64,000 nucleotides of DNA from Clostridia bacterium (lineage in GTDB: Bacteria > Bacillota > Clostridia > Christensenellales > Aristaeellaceae): NCBI GenBank assembly GCA_017508975.1, contig JAFWQU010000012.1, positions 1-64,000 of the forward strand, in the 5' to 3' direction. The translations under genes and the position numbers were made by a program. The notes under the pieces are model-generated. The model made no database searches. It was given only the letters and a program-made list of their open reading frames with translations, and had not been told where the DNA came from. Shown here one piece after another: positions 1 through 7,836 of this stretch; position 1 is the first letter of the stretch; every line of letters begins with the position of its first letter.

Positions 1-366
<366 letters not shown>

Positions 367-388
367 TCAGTTTTGTGAACGGGCGGCG

Positions 389-991
389 CTACTCCGCGAC
401 CACCATCACCATGGCGTGCCGCAGCACATGGTCGCCCATGCGGTACCCTTTCTGCAGAACCTGGCAGACGGTGCCGGGTTCGCCCTGGTCGGGCGTGCCC
501 TGGAGCACGGCGTTCTCCAGGTTCGGATCAAAGCGCTCGCCCACCCGGTCGATGGCGGTGACGCCCAGCTTCTCGTAAACGCCCTGCATCTGCCGCAGGG
601 TCAGGGCCAGGCCCTGTCCCAGGGGTGACTCCGCGTCCGCGAGGCCGACCGCCCGCTCCAGGCTGTCGAGCACCTCCAGCATCGAGCCGGCGACGCTGCG
701 CTGTCCGTCGGCGTAGCTGTCCGCCCGCACGGAGGCGTTGCGCTTGCGGAAGTTGTCGAAGTCCGCCTGCACCCGCTGGGCGAGGGCCAGGTACTCGTCC
801 GCCTTCGCCTGCGCCTCCGCCAGGGGATCCGCCTCCGGGGCGGGCTGTTCCTCCGCGGGAACCGGCTCCTCCGGGGTGGGGGGCGCCTCCTGGAGGAGCT
901 CCTCCTCCGGTGTGCGTTCCAATTCGCTCATGCTGTTCATCCTCCGCTGCGCGGCGTCCTGCCTGCGCTTTTTCTTTTTGTTGGCTTTCAT
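389..991 (-). CDS. grpE: Nucleotide exchange factor GrpE
   Basis: GrpE releases ADP from DnaK. The 200-residue reading frame has an acidic, low-complexity N terminus (about residues 20-60), a coiled-coil stretch (about 60-95) and the GrpE core with FDNFRKRN and the C-terminal beta domain ending KGYRMGDHVLRHAMVMV. Two starts are plausible. The upstream ATG at 991 gives a lysine-rich leader and leaves 4 bp to hrcA, but has only a weak ribosome site. The ATG at 931 (MSELERT) has a GGAGG nine bases upstream and gives 180 residues. The longer form is listed; the shorter may be the real one. Confidence 0.93.
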   Translation of the reverse strand: MKANKKKKRRQDAAQRRMNSMSELERTPEEELLQEAPPTPEEPVPAEEQPAPEADPLAEAQAKADEYLALAQRVQADFDNFRKRNASVRADSYADGQRSVAGSMLEVLDSLERAVGLADAESPLGQGLALTLRQMQGVYEKLGVTAIDRVGERFDPNLENAVLQGTPDQGEPGTVCQVLQKGYRMGDHVLRHAMVMVVAE

Positions 992-995
992 GCAC

Positions 996-2030
996 TCACT
1001 TCCGTTCCGGGCTGCCCGGCTCCCCGAGGAGGTCGGTCAGCTGATGCCCCATCGCCTGGAGAATCGCCATCACTTTGCTGTAGTGCATGCGGGTCGGGCC
1101 GATGACGCCGATGGTGCCCTGCCGCCCGGTGTGGGTCGAATAGGTGGCGGTGACGATCGAGCAGTCGCTCATCTCCGGCACCCCGGTCTCGGGGCCGATG
1201 CGCACGGTCAGCGACACGTCCCCCTGCTGCGCCACGATCGAAGCCAGCTTCTCCCGGGTCTCCAGGAGGCTCAGGAATCCGCGCGCCTTCTCCACGTCGC
1301 TGTATTCCGGCCAGGAGAGCATGTTGCTCGCCCCGCCGATGCCCACGTGGCTGTGGGGATTGCGGTCCCGCGCCTCGCTGATGTAGCCGTGGACCGACTG
1401 GAGGATCGCCGCGTTCTCCTGCATGCGCCCCATGAGGACCGGCATGCGCTCGCAGGCTTCCTCAAGCGTGCAGCCCGACAGCGCCTCGGTCAGCGCCCGG
1501 GAGATGGTGTAGAGCGTGTCCGCGTCCAGCTGCCTGGAGACGCGCACCACGCTGTCCCGCACGACGCCCGCGTCGGTGACGATCACCACCAGCGCGCTCT
1601 CCGGCGAGACGCTCACGAGCTGGATGTTTCGGATCCGCATCCGCGGGCCTGTCGGGGAGAGCACCACCGCCGTGTACTGCGTCAGGGATGAGAGCACCTG
1701 CGCCGCCCGGTCGATGACTTCCTCCATCTTCTGCACGCGCCCGTTGAAGTAGCTGGGCAGCGATTCCTCGCTGCGGAGCTTGCCCGACTGCAGCAGCTGA
1801 TCCACATACAGCCGGTAGGCTTTCGCCGAGGGAATGCGCCCCGCGCTCACGTGGGGCTGGTCCAGGTAGCCGAGCTCCTCCAGGTCGCTCATCTCGTTGC
1901 GGATGGTCGCCGAGGAGAGCCCCATGTCGTACTTCTTGGAGATGGTCCGGGATCCCACCGGCACAGCGGTCAGAATATAGTCGTCAATGATCGCCTGCAG
2001 AATCCGGAATTTCCGGTCGTCCATCGCCAT
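996..2030 (-). CDS. hrcA: Heat-inducible transcription repressor HrcA
   Basis: HrcA binds CIRCE operators and represses class I heat-shock genes; its folding depends on GroEL. The 344-residue protein has the usual length, an N-terminal winged helix (about 1-75) with SSATIRNEM (39-47) and the HVSAGRIPS signature (60-68), then the GAF-like and inserted dimerisation domains. The start ATG at 2028-2030 has a GGAGGGA ribosome site. It is the first gene of the operon, and the CIRCE site 26 bp upstream shows autoregulation. Confidence 0.97.
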   Translation of the reverse strand: MAMDDRKFRILQAIIDDYILTAVPVGSRTISKKYDMGLSSATIRNEMSDLEELGYLDQPHVSAGRIPSAKAYRLYVDQLLQSGKLRSEESLPSYFNGRVQKMEEVIDRAAQVLSSLTQYTAVVLSPTGPRMRIRNIQLVSVSPESALVVIVTDAGVVRDSVVRVSRQLDADTLYTISRALTEALSGCTLEEACERMPVLMGRMQENAAILQSVHGYISEARDRNPHSHVGIGGASNMLSWPEYSDVEKARGFLSLLETREKLASIVAQQGDVSLTVRIGPETGVPEMSDCSIVTATYSTHTGRQGTIGVIGPTRMHYSKVMAILQAMGHQLTDLLGEPGSPERK

Positions 2031-2055
2031 GTGGTCTCCCTCCTCTCTTGGGTTG

Positions 2056-2082
2056 TTAGCACTCGACGACGTTGAGTGCTAA
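2056..2082 (-). promoter_or_regulatory. CIRCE operator (HrcA binding site)
   Basis: Perfect inverted repeat TTAGCACTC - 9 bases - GAGTGCTAA, the canonical CIRCE element. It lies between the hrcA promoter and the hrcA start, so bound HrcA blocks transcription of the hrcA-grpE-dnaK operon. Confidence 0.97.
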
Positions 2083-2093
2083 TCACCATGCAC

Positions 2094-2122
2094 AGGATAA
2101 CACCGAGTCGGGAATTTGTCAA
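2094..2122 (-). promoter_or_regulatory. Sigma-A promoter of the hrcA operon
   Basis: On the minus strand, -35 TTGACA (2117-2122) and -10 TATCCT (2094-2099) are separated by 17 bp. Transcription would begin at the edge of the CIRCE operator. Confidence 0.85.
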
Positions 2123-2188
2123 GAGTATTCAATGAGAATTTGATGAGAGAACAGTGGAGGGGAATTCCGCACGCATTGTAAATCTTAT

Positions 2189-2217
2189 TTGCCAAATCCG
2201 CCGGATTCTGCTATGCT
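2189..2217 (+). promoter_or_regulatory. Sigma-A type promoter
   Basis: TTGCCA (2189-2194), 17 bp, TATGCT (2212-2217), 24 bp upstream of the ATG at 2242. Confidence 0.7.
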
Positions 2218-2241
2218 GATAGCGGAAAAGGAGGATTTTTC

Positions 2242-3222
2242 ATGGCCATGAAGAAGTTATTGATTATAGTTTTATGCACGATGATTGCGCTGGGGGTGTG
2301 CTGTGCCGGGGCGGAGCAGTCCGAGGCGGCGCTGATCCCGTTTTATGACGCGGCGGAGGAGCTGCTGTGCCGGACGGAGAACGTCACGCTGAACGGCAAA
2401 GCGGTCTTCTCGCTGGACGGAGAGACCTTCAAGACCGCGGTGAGCTCCTACGTGCAGGACGGGCGGCGCTCGGTGTGGGATCTGCGCCTGTCCACGCCCC
2501 TGCGGGAGGACAACGGCTTCGTGATTTACGCGGACGGCCTGAAGCGCTATGTGCGGGAAATCTACTGCCCGGAGTATCCGGATACGTACATCACGGGCAC
2601 GGGCGGCGTGGAGACCGCGGTCCTGCGGCCCTCGGTGCGGCTGGATCTGATGAAGGAGATCGCTCGGCAGATGACCCTGCGCGCGGAGGAGATTCTCCCG
2701 GCAGGCGCGTTCCGGCTGGAGACGCTCCCGGATGGCGGCACCCAGGCGGCCGTCACCCTGGACGGCGACATCCCGATGCCGATCGATGCCGCGCTGAACC
2801 TTGGCTGGCAGTTCATCATCCAGCGCTACTTCTATATGAACTATGATCAGCGCAGCGCGGAGGAAATGCCCTCCTTCGACGGCGCCGTCAGCGTCTGGCA
2901 GGGACTGCTGGGCGCCACCTCCACCCTGACGCTGAAGAGCGCGGCCGTCACCATGACGCTGGACGCGGAGGCGCGGCTGACCGCCGTGAACGGGACGCTC
3001 TCCGTCTGGTGCAACGGCTGGAATGAGCCCACCCACCGGCTGGACATCACGTTCAGCCTGGACGTGACCGACCGCGGCGCGAGCGCCGTCCGGGCCTTCG
3101 ACCCCGAGGCCCTCGGCCTGACCCTCCGCGAGCATTGGGCAGACTTCACGCTGTTCGACGAGGAAGAGGAGGAAGAGCAAAGCGGCGTGCCGGGCTTTGT
3201 GTGGTTCAATCCGGGAAAGTAA
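2242..3222 (+). CDS. Secreted protein of unknown function
   Basis: A 326-residue protein with a clear Sec signal peptide: MAMKKLL, a hydrophobic core, and a likely cleavage after CCAGA near residue 24. The mature part is beta-rich and polar with no recognised catalytic motif, and ends in an acidic EEEEEE stretch followed by SGVPGFVWFNPGK. AAGGAGG lies 7 bases before the ATG at 2242, and a promoter lies just upstream. The glycosyltransferase starts 36 bp downstream, so the two are probably cotranscribed. Function not recognised; the style matches the secreted proteins at 14824, 20025 and 27660. Confidence 0.8.
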   Translation: MAMKKLLIIVLCTMIALGVCCAGAEQSEAALIPFYDAAEELLCRTENVTLNGKAVFSLDGETFKTAVSSYVQDGRRSVWDLRLSTPLREDNGFVIYADGLKRYVREIYCPEYPDTYITGTGGVETAVLRPSVRLDLMKEIARQMTLRAEEILPAGAFRLETLPDGGTQAAVTLDGDIPMPIDAALNLGWQFIIQRYFYMNYDQRSAEEMPSFDGAVSVWQGLLGATSTLTLKSAAVTMTLDAEARLTAVNGTLSVWCNGWNEPTHRLDITFSLDVTDRGASAVRAFDPEALGLTLREHWADFTLFDEEEEEEQSGVPGFVWFNPGK

Positions 3223-3258
3223 TCCCTTTTCCTGATCGCATACGGGAGATGATTTGCC

Positions 3259-4269
3259 GTGAAGCTGCTGAGCATCGCTGTTCCCTGCTACAACTCGCAG
3301 GATTATATGGCCAAGGCCGTGGAGTCTCTGCTGCCGGGCGGGGAGGATGTCGAGATCCTGATTGTGGACGACGGTTCGAAGGACGGCACGGCGCAGATTG
3401 CCGACGATTTTGAGCGGCGCTATCCGGGCATCGTCCGCGCCATCCACCAGGAGAACGGCGGGCACGGCGACGCCGTGATGACCGGGCTGAAAAACGCCGC
3501 CGGCCTCTATTTCAAGGTGGTGGACAGCGACGACTGGGTGGACGCGGAGGCCTATCCGCGGATCCTGGCTGCCCTCCGTACACTGGCGGAGCAGCACGTC
3601 GACATGCTGATCAGCAATTACATCTACGACAAGGTCGGCGTGAAGCACAAGCATGTGACGCGCTACCGTCACGCGCTCCCGCAGGGGCGGGTGTTCGGCT
3701 GGGAGGAGACGCGGCATTTCCGCAAGGGACAGTATATCCTGATGCACTCCGTGATCTACCGAACCCAGCTGCTGCGCGACTGCGGCCTGACGCTGCCGAA
3801 GCATACGTTCTACGTGGATGAACTGTATGTGTACCTGCCGCTGGTGAACGTGGAGAGCATCGTCTACCTGGACGAGGACTTCTACCACTATTTCATCGGT
3901 CGGGAGGATCAGTCCGTCCAGGAGCAGATCATGATCAAGCGCATCGACCAGGCGCTGCTGGTGAACCGTCTGCTCGTCAGCTCGGTGGACCCCTACAGCG
4001 TGGAGGACACGCACAAACGCCGCTACATGCTGAAATTCCTGGAGATCATCACGGCGGTCTCCTCCGTCCTGCTGATCAAGAGCGGCACGGCAGAGAGTCT
4101 CCGGAAAAAGCAGGAACTGTGGGAATTCATTGAGCGGGAAAACCCGCGGGTCCACAGATTCCTGCGCTACCGGCTGCTGGGACAGCTGGCCAACCTGCCG
4201 GGCAAAGGCGGCCGCGCGCTAGCACTCGGCGTATACAACATCTCCCGGAAAATCTTCGGGTTTAACTGA
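3259..4269 (+). CDS. Family 2 glycosyltransferase
   Basis: GT-A fold transferase that adds a sugar from a nucleotide sugar to an envelope polysaccharide or lipid acceptor. The 336-residue protein opens with MKLLSIAVPCYNS, carries the nucleotide-binding VDDGS (36-40) and the metal-binding SDD (90-92), and has the NGGHGDAVMTG loop typical of GT2. The C terminus is basic and amphipathic, which suggests membrane association. The start is GTG at 3259 after GGGAGATG. The acceptor cannot be read from the sequence. Confidence 0.88.
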   Translation: MKLLSIAVPCYNSQDYMAKAVESLLPGGEDVEILIVDDGSKDGTAQIADDFERRYPGIVRAIHQENGGHGDAVMTGLKNAAGLYFKVVDSDDWVDAEAYPRILAALRTLAEQHVDMLISNYIYDKVGVKHKHVTRYRHALPQGRVFGWEETRHFRKGQYILMHSVIYRTQLLRDCGLTLPKHTFYVDELYVYLPLVNVESIVYLDEDFYHYFIGREDQSVQEQIMIKRIDQALLVNRLLVSSVDPYSVEDTHKRRYMLKFLEIITAVSSVLLIKSGTAESLRKKQELWEFIERENPRVHRFLRYRLLGQLANLPGKGGRALALGVYNISRKIFGFN

Positions 4270-4290
4270 GCCGCACAAATAAAGAAAAAA

Positions 4291-4343
4291 ACGGAATCCG
4301 GAAGGAGCGCAAGTGTTTGCCAACTTTCCGGATTTCGTTTTTT
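4291..4343 (+). terminator. Rho-independent terminator
   Basis: Near-perfect 13-bp stem (4291-4303 with 4326-4338) followed by six T (4338-4343), 21 bp after the glycosyltransferase stop. Confidence 0.88.
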
Positions 4344-4385
4344 GAGGCTTTGCTGTTCTTGCAGAGCAAGGAATTTCGACGGAGA

Positions 4386-4730
4386 GGATTTCGCGGCCTG
4401 CGGGCCGCGACCAGGTCCGCAGCCGGACTGGCAGCTTTCCGATCGCGCTTTGGACCTTCGGATGCATGTTGTTGCTCGACTTGCAGATTTTGATTGAGAA
4501 CAGTATAAAGAGGTTCCGCGCCTGCGGGCGCGGCCAGAGGCTTTCCGATCGCCTCTGGACTCTTCGGGTGCGACCTTTTGGTGATTTTGGGGATTTGAAT
4601 AGGAACGGCCTCTCTGTCGCTGATGCGGCATCGCCCCAGCAAGCTGGGGCGGCAGAAGAGTGGTTCCGCGCCTGCGGGCGCGGCCAGAGGCTTTCCGATC
4701 GCCTCTGGACTCTTCGGGTGCGACCTTTTG
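4386..4730. repeat. Three inverted-orientation copies of the 139-bp-type element plus a GCCCCAGC palindrome
   Basis: Copy at 4386-4506 is degenerate and ends with a recognisable element terminus (TTGAGAACAGTAT). Copies at 4510-4579 and 4661-4730 carry the CCAGAGGC/GCCTCTGG and CCGCGCC/GGCGCGG hairpins. The 70 bases from 4512 and the 70 bases from 4662 read identical. Between them, 4606-4656 holds the second repeat family with the palindrome GCCCCAGCAAGCTGGGGC. No gene is credible here. Confidence 0.85.
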
Positions 4731-4752
4731 GAGAGTTCTGGCTTTTCGGCAT

Positions 4753-4960
4753 GAGAACCCTCCCCCGCCCCTCCCTACCGAGGGAGGGGAGAGGGCGCGC
4801 GGTCAGCTCGAGAAATTTCTGCTTGAATTGGAGCCCTTACGGTTGAAGAGCAGATCGTGAACGGTTTCTCTTGATGAATTTCGGATGCTGTCCGTAAACC
4901 CGGACAGCAGGGCTGCGGCACACCCCTCCCTCGGTAGGGAGGGGTCGGTGTAGGGTTCTC
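4753..4960. repeat. Inverted-repeat element (208 bp) with palindromic ends
   Basis: The left end GAGAACCCTCCCCC and right end AGGGTTCTC are inverted. Each arm also contains its own hairpin, CCCCTCCCT-accg-AGGGAGGGG on the left and CCCCTCCCT-cggt-AGGGAGGGG on the right. A second full copy lies at 59211-59419, and left halves lie at 32026-32064 and 55219-55258. The inside has no gene. Confidence 0.8.
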
Positions 4961-4969
4961 CTGCGCTGA

Positions 4970-5287
4970 ATATCCCAAAGCCACCAAAAGAGTGCATTCC
5001 GAAGGTCCAGGGCGATCGGAAAGCCCTGGTCGCGCCCGCAGGCGCGAAATCTCTTTGCCCGAAGGGCGGAGGGGCCGTCTCTGTCAAGCTTTCCCCGAAC
5101 CTCCAAAAGAGGATGCTGCCGAAGGTTCAGGGCGATCGGAAAGCCCTGGTCGCGCCCGCAGGCGCGATATCTCTTTGCCCGAAGGGCGGAGGACCCATCC
5201 TTGATATCCCCAAGCCACCAAATAGGTGCATCGCCGAAGGTCCAGGGCGATCGGAAAGCCCTGGTCGCGCCCGCAGGCGCGAAATCT
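4970..5287. repeat. Three tandem head-to-tail copies of the hairpin repeat
   Basis: Cores at 4999-5051, 5119-5171 and 5234-5287 each read CCGAAGGTCC, then the CCAGGGC/GCCCTGG hairpin, then the TCGCGCC/GGCGCGA hairpin. They are spaced about 118 bp apart with similar linkers containing CCAAAAGA or CCAAATAG. The last copy ends 105 bp before the WYL gene. Confidence 0.88.
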
Positions 5288-5392
5288 CTTTGCCCAATTT
5301 TCCAAAACTGCTTGAAGAAACCGCGCTTTCCATGCATAATGGCATCAGACAAAAAATGGATGGGAAACCCGTCGAAGAGAGGAGGGAAGCGC

Positions 5393-6640
5393 GTGGCCTA
5401 CAGTGAGCTGATCAAAAATTTCAGCCGGATCCGCGAGTATATGCGGGAGTTTTATCTGTATGGGTTCAAGAGCCGGGATGAGTACGCAACGCGCCGGAGC
5501 GGGCGCTCCTATGACGATGAGCGGCGGCGGCTGGAGAGCTGGCTGGGCGACGCCATGCGCTTCCGGCAGACGACGGAGGGAAAGAACGTCTTCATCTCGA
5601 TCGACACCCGCGTCTCCCGCCACAACCCGCTCTACGCCGCATGGAAAGCAAAGAGCTTCACCGACGGGGACATCACGCTGCACTTTGTCCTGTTCGACAT
5701 TCTGAGCGAGCCGGAGACCGCGCTGACCCTCGCGGAGCTGATGGAGCGGATCGACGGGTACCTGCAGGGCTTCCGGGAGCCGCGGATGTTCGACGAGTCC
5801 ACCGTGCGCAAGAAGCTCAAGGAGTACGCGGACGAGGGCATCATCACAGCCGAAAGGGACGGGAAGACGGTCCGCTACCGCCGCGCCGGGGCGGAGATGC
5901 AGCCGGACTCGGACCTCCTGGACTTCTTCTCCGAGGTCGCGCCCTGCGGGGTGATCGGCTCCTACCTGCTGGACAAGCAGGGCGCGCACGACGGGCACTT
6001 CGCCTTCAAGCACCACTACATCACTTCCGCGCTGGACAGTGAGGTGGTCTGTTCGCTGTTCCTGGCGATGCGGGCAAAGCGCGCTGTCACGCTGGAGATT
6101 GCCTGGCGGCGGCGCGAGTGGATCCGGGAGCGCCAGGCGGTGCCGCTCCGGCTGATGGTGAGCGCGCAGAGCGGGAGGCAGTATCTGATGGTCTACCTGC
6201 CCAGCATCCAGCGGATCCAATCCGTGCGGACCGACGCCATCCTGTCCGTCCGCCCGGGGGCGGTCTGCGACCGCTTTGACGAGCTGCGGCAGACGCTGGA
6301 CGGCATGGCGCCGCACCTGTGGGGGATCAGCACCCAGGGCCGGACCGGCCAGCGGCTGGAGCACGTGGAGTTCACGGTCCACTACGAAAAGAACGAGCCG
6401 CACATCCACGCGCGGCTGGAGCGGGAGAAGCGCTGCGGGACGGTGGAGCGGCTGGACGGAAACACCAGCCGCTTCTCCGCGGACGTCTACGACGCCGGCG
6501 AGCTGATGCCCTGGATCCGCACCTTCCTCTGCCGGATCACATCCATCTCCTTCTCCGATCCGCTGCTGGAGGCGCGCTTCCGGGAGGACCTGCGGGAGAT
6601 GTACGCGCAGTACGGCCTGGAAGGGGGTGCGGAGGCGTGA
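5393..6640 (+). CDS. WYL-domain protein (putative regulator), first of pair
   Basis: A 415-residue protein. After an N-terminal region (1-120) comes a winged-helix-like segment with FDESTVRKKLKEYADEGII (about 140-160), then a WYL-type domain around 210-320 with RLMVSAQSGRQYLMVYLP and an IQRIQSVRTDAI strand. WYL domains are known ligand-sensing modules in bacterial regulators, often binding nucleic acid or nucleotides. The start is GTG at 5393, 6 bases after GGAGGG (5381-5386). The stop overlaps the next gene by 4 bp, so the pair is translationally coupled. By position it is the likely controller of the RtcB operon downstream; that role is inferred. Confidence 0.82.
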   Translation: MAYSELIKNFSRIREYMREFYLYGFKSRDEYATRRSGRSYDDERRRLESWLGDAMRFRQTTEGKNVFISIDTRVSRHNPLYAAWKAKSFTDGDITLHFVLFDILSEPETALTLAELMERIDGYLQGFREPRMFDESTVRKKLKEYADEGIITAERDGKTVRYRRAGAEMQPDSDLLDFFSEVAPCGVIGSYLLDKQGAHDGHFAFKHHYITSALDSEVVCSLFLAMRAKRAVTLEIAWRRREWIRERQAVPLRLMVSAQSGRQYLMVYLPSIQRIQSVRTDAILSVRPGAVCDRFDELRQTLDGMAPHLWGISTQGRTGQRLEHVEFTVHYEKNEPHIHARLEREKRCGTVERLDGNTSRFSADVYDAGELMPWIRTFLCRITSISFSDPLLEARFREDLREMYAQYGLEGGAEA

Positions 6641-7542
6641 TATTCAGCGAACTGTACAGCGCTTACTACAACACCGTGGCGGCGGTCCTGAAGGCCGCCT
6701 GCGGACACCCGCTGGAGAAGGGGGAGCTGCGGCGCATCATCGGCGAGAAGGCGTTCGGGGAGAGCGCGCTGAACATCGCGCCTGCGCTGGCGGAGGAGCG
6801 CTGGCAGCTCCTGCGGGCGGACGGCACGACGCCGATCGCGCACGCGCCCACGATGCCGCTGACCGCGCTGCAGCTGCGCTGGCTGAAGGCGATCTCCCTG
6901 GATCCCCGGGTCCGGCTGTTCCCGGAGGCGGTCCCCGACCTCCCGGACGTGGAGCCGCTGTTCACGCCGGAGGACTATACGGTGTTCGACCGGTACGCGG
7001 ACGGGGATCCCTACGCGGACGAGGCCTATATCCGGCACTTCCGGCTGATCCTCCGCGCGATCCGCGAGCGGACGCCGCTGGAGATCGAGAGCGCCACCGG
7101 CAGGGGCAGCCGGGTGCGGCGCTGCCTGATGCCCGAGTATCTGGAGTACTCGGAGAAGGACGATAAGTTCCGGCTCATCGGCTCCGGCTGCCGCTGGGGA
7201 AACACGATCAACCTGGGCCGGATCCTTGCCTGCGCGCCGAGCGAACGGCTGCTCGAGCCAGGCCCTGCGGCGCGGCCGGAGCAGGCGGCGGTGGAGCTGG
7301 AGCTCCGGGACCGGCGGAACGCGCTTGAGCGGGTGATGATGCACTTCGCGCACTTTGAGAAGGAGGCGGAGCGGCTGGACGGGGACCGCTACCGGCTCCG
7401 CGTGATCTACGACCGCGAGGACGAGACCGAGATGGTGATCCGCATCCTCGCCTTCGGGCCGATGCTCCGCGTGACGGCCCCGGAGGATTTCGCGGAGCTG
7501 ATCCGGGAGCGCCTGCGCCGGCAGAAAATGTTTCTTTCGTAA
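6637..7542 (+). CDS. WYL-domain protein, second of pair
   Basis: A 301-residue protein starting at GTG 6637, which overlaps the previous stop (GTGA). It has an N-terminal HTH-like region and a clear WYL core: TPLEIESATG, RRCLMPEYLEYSEKDDKFRL and NTINLGRILACAP around residues 145-210, with a C-terminal beta-alpha extension. Paired WYL proteins encoded in tandem often work together. It lies 294 bp upstream of the vWA gene, the gap being filled by a structured RNA. It probably senses a ligand made when RNA is damaged, but no ligand can be read from the sequence. Confidence 0.82.
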   Translation: MIFSELYSAYYNTVAAVLKAACGHPLEKGELRRIIGEKAFGESALNIAPALAEERWQLLRADGTTPIAHAPTMPLTALQLRWLKAISLDPRVRLFPEAVPDLPDVEPLFTPEDYTVFDRYADGDPYADEAYIRHFRLILRAIRERTPLEIESATGRGSRVRRCLMPEYLEYSEKDDKFRLIGSGCRWGNTINLGRILACAPSERLLEPGPAARPEQAAVELELRDRRNALERVMMHFAHFEKEAERLDGDRYRLRVIYDREDETEMVIRILAFGPMLRVTAPEDFAELIRERLRRQKMFLS

Positions 7543-7565
7543 ATCGAGTTCGCAGCTTTTTTTCC

Positions 7566-7594
7566 GTGATTCCCTCCCGGAAACATGGTAGCAT
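7566..7594 (+). promoter_or_regulatory. Possible extended -10 promoter for the Y-like RNA
   Basis: TGgTAGCAT (7586-7594) is an extended -10, with a weak -35 (GTGATT at 7566-7571) 17 bp upstream. The predicted start near 7601 coincides with the first base of the first RNA hairpin, which is why it is listed. Weak on its own. Confidence 0.4.
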
Positions 7595-7599
7595 TCGAA

Positions 7600-7806
7600 C
7601 CGTGAGGAGGAGATCCTCACCCGGAGACGCTCACAGCCGAGAAAAAGTCCAGGCGGGCCGCCCATCTTTCGGGAGGGGCCCCGCATCCAGCCGAAAGGCA
7701 GCGTCTCGTCCTTCAAAGGCACCAGCAGCAATCTCTGCAGCTTACGGTCAGCAGCTGACCCCGGTCAGCCGTGTGGGTTCGAATCCCACTGTACAGGGTG
7801 CCTTGT
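7600..7806 (+). ncRNA. Y RNA-like (YrlA-type) RNA with tRNA-like module
   Basis: A structured non-coding stretch between the second WYL gene and the vWA gene. Visible helices: GTGAGGA/TCCTCAC (7602-7608 with 7614-7620); a long stem GAGACGCT/AGCGTCTC (7624-7631 with 7700-7707) enclosing a GCGGGCC/GGCCCCGC hairpin and a GCC-GAAA-GGC tetraloop hairpin; then a tRNA-like module closed by AAGGCACC/GGTGCCTT (7716-7723 with 7797-7804). Within the module are a D-like arm GCAG/CTGC (7725-7738), a central arm ACGG/CCGT (7744-7772), and a perfect T arm GTGGG-TTCGAAT-CCCAC (7773-7789). Bacterial Y RNAs bind Ro60/TROVE proteins and carry such tRNA mimics. No CCA end and no normal anticodon arm, so not a working tRNA. 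Exact ends are uncertain. Confidence 0.75.
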
Positions 7807-7836
7807 CCCGAATGCTTCCGTTAAGGAGGGAACCCC

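Noticed and set aside
4970-5287. A CRISPR array
   Set aside because: Only three units with about 65-bp similar linkers, no unique spacers, no cas genes; the same unit is scattered over the whole window.
7716-7804. A normal tRNA gene because of the perfect T arm
   Set aside because: The anticodon arm is irregular, there are 7 unpaired bases between T stem and closing helix, and no CCA. It is attached to further helices, as in Y RNA.
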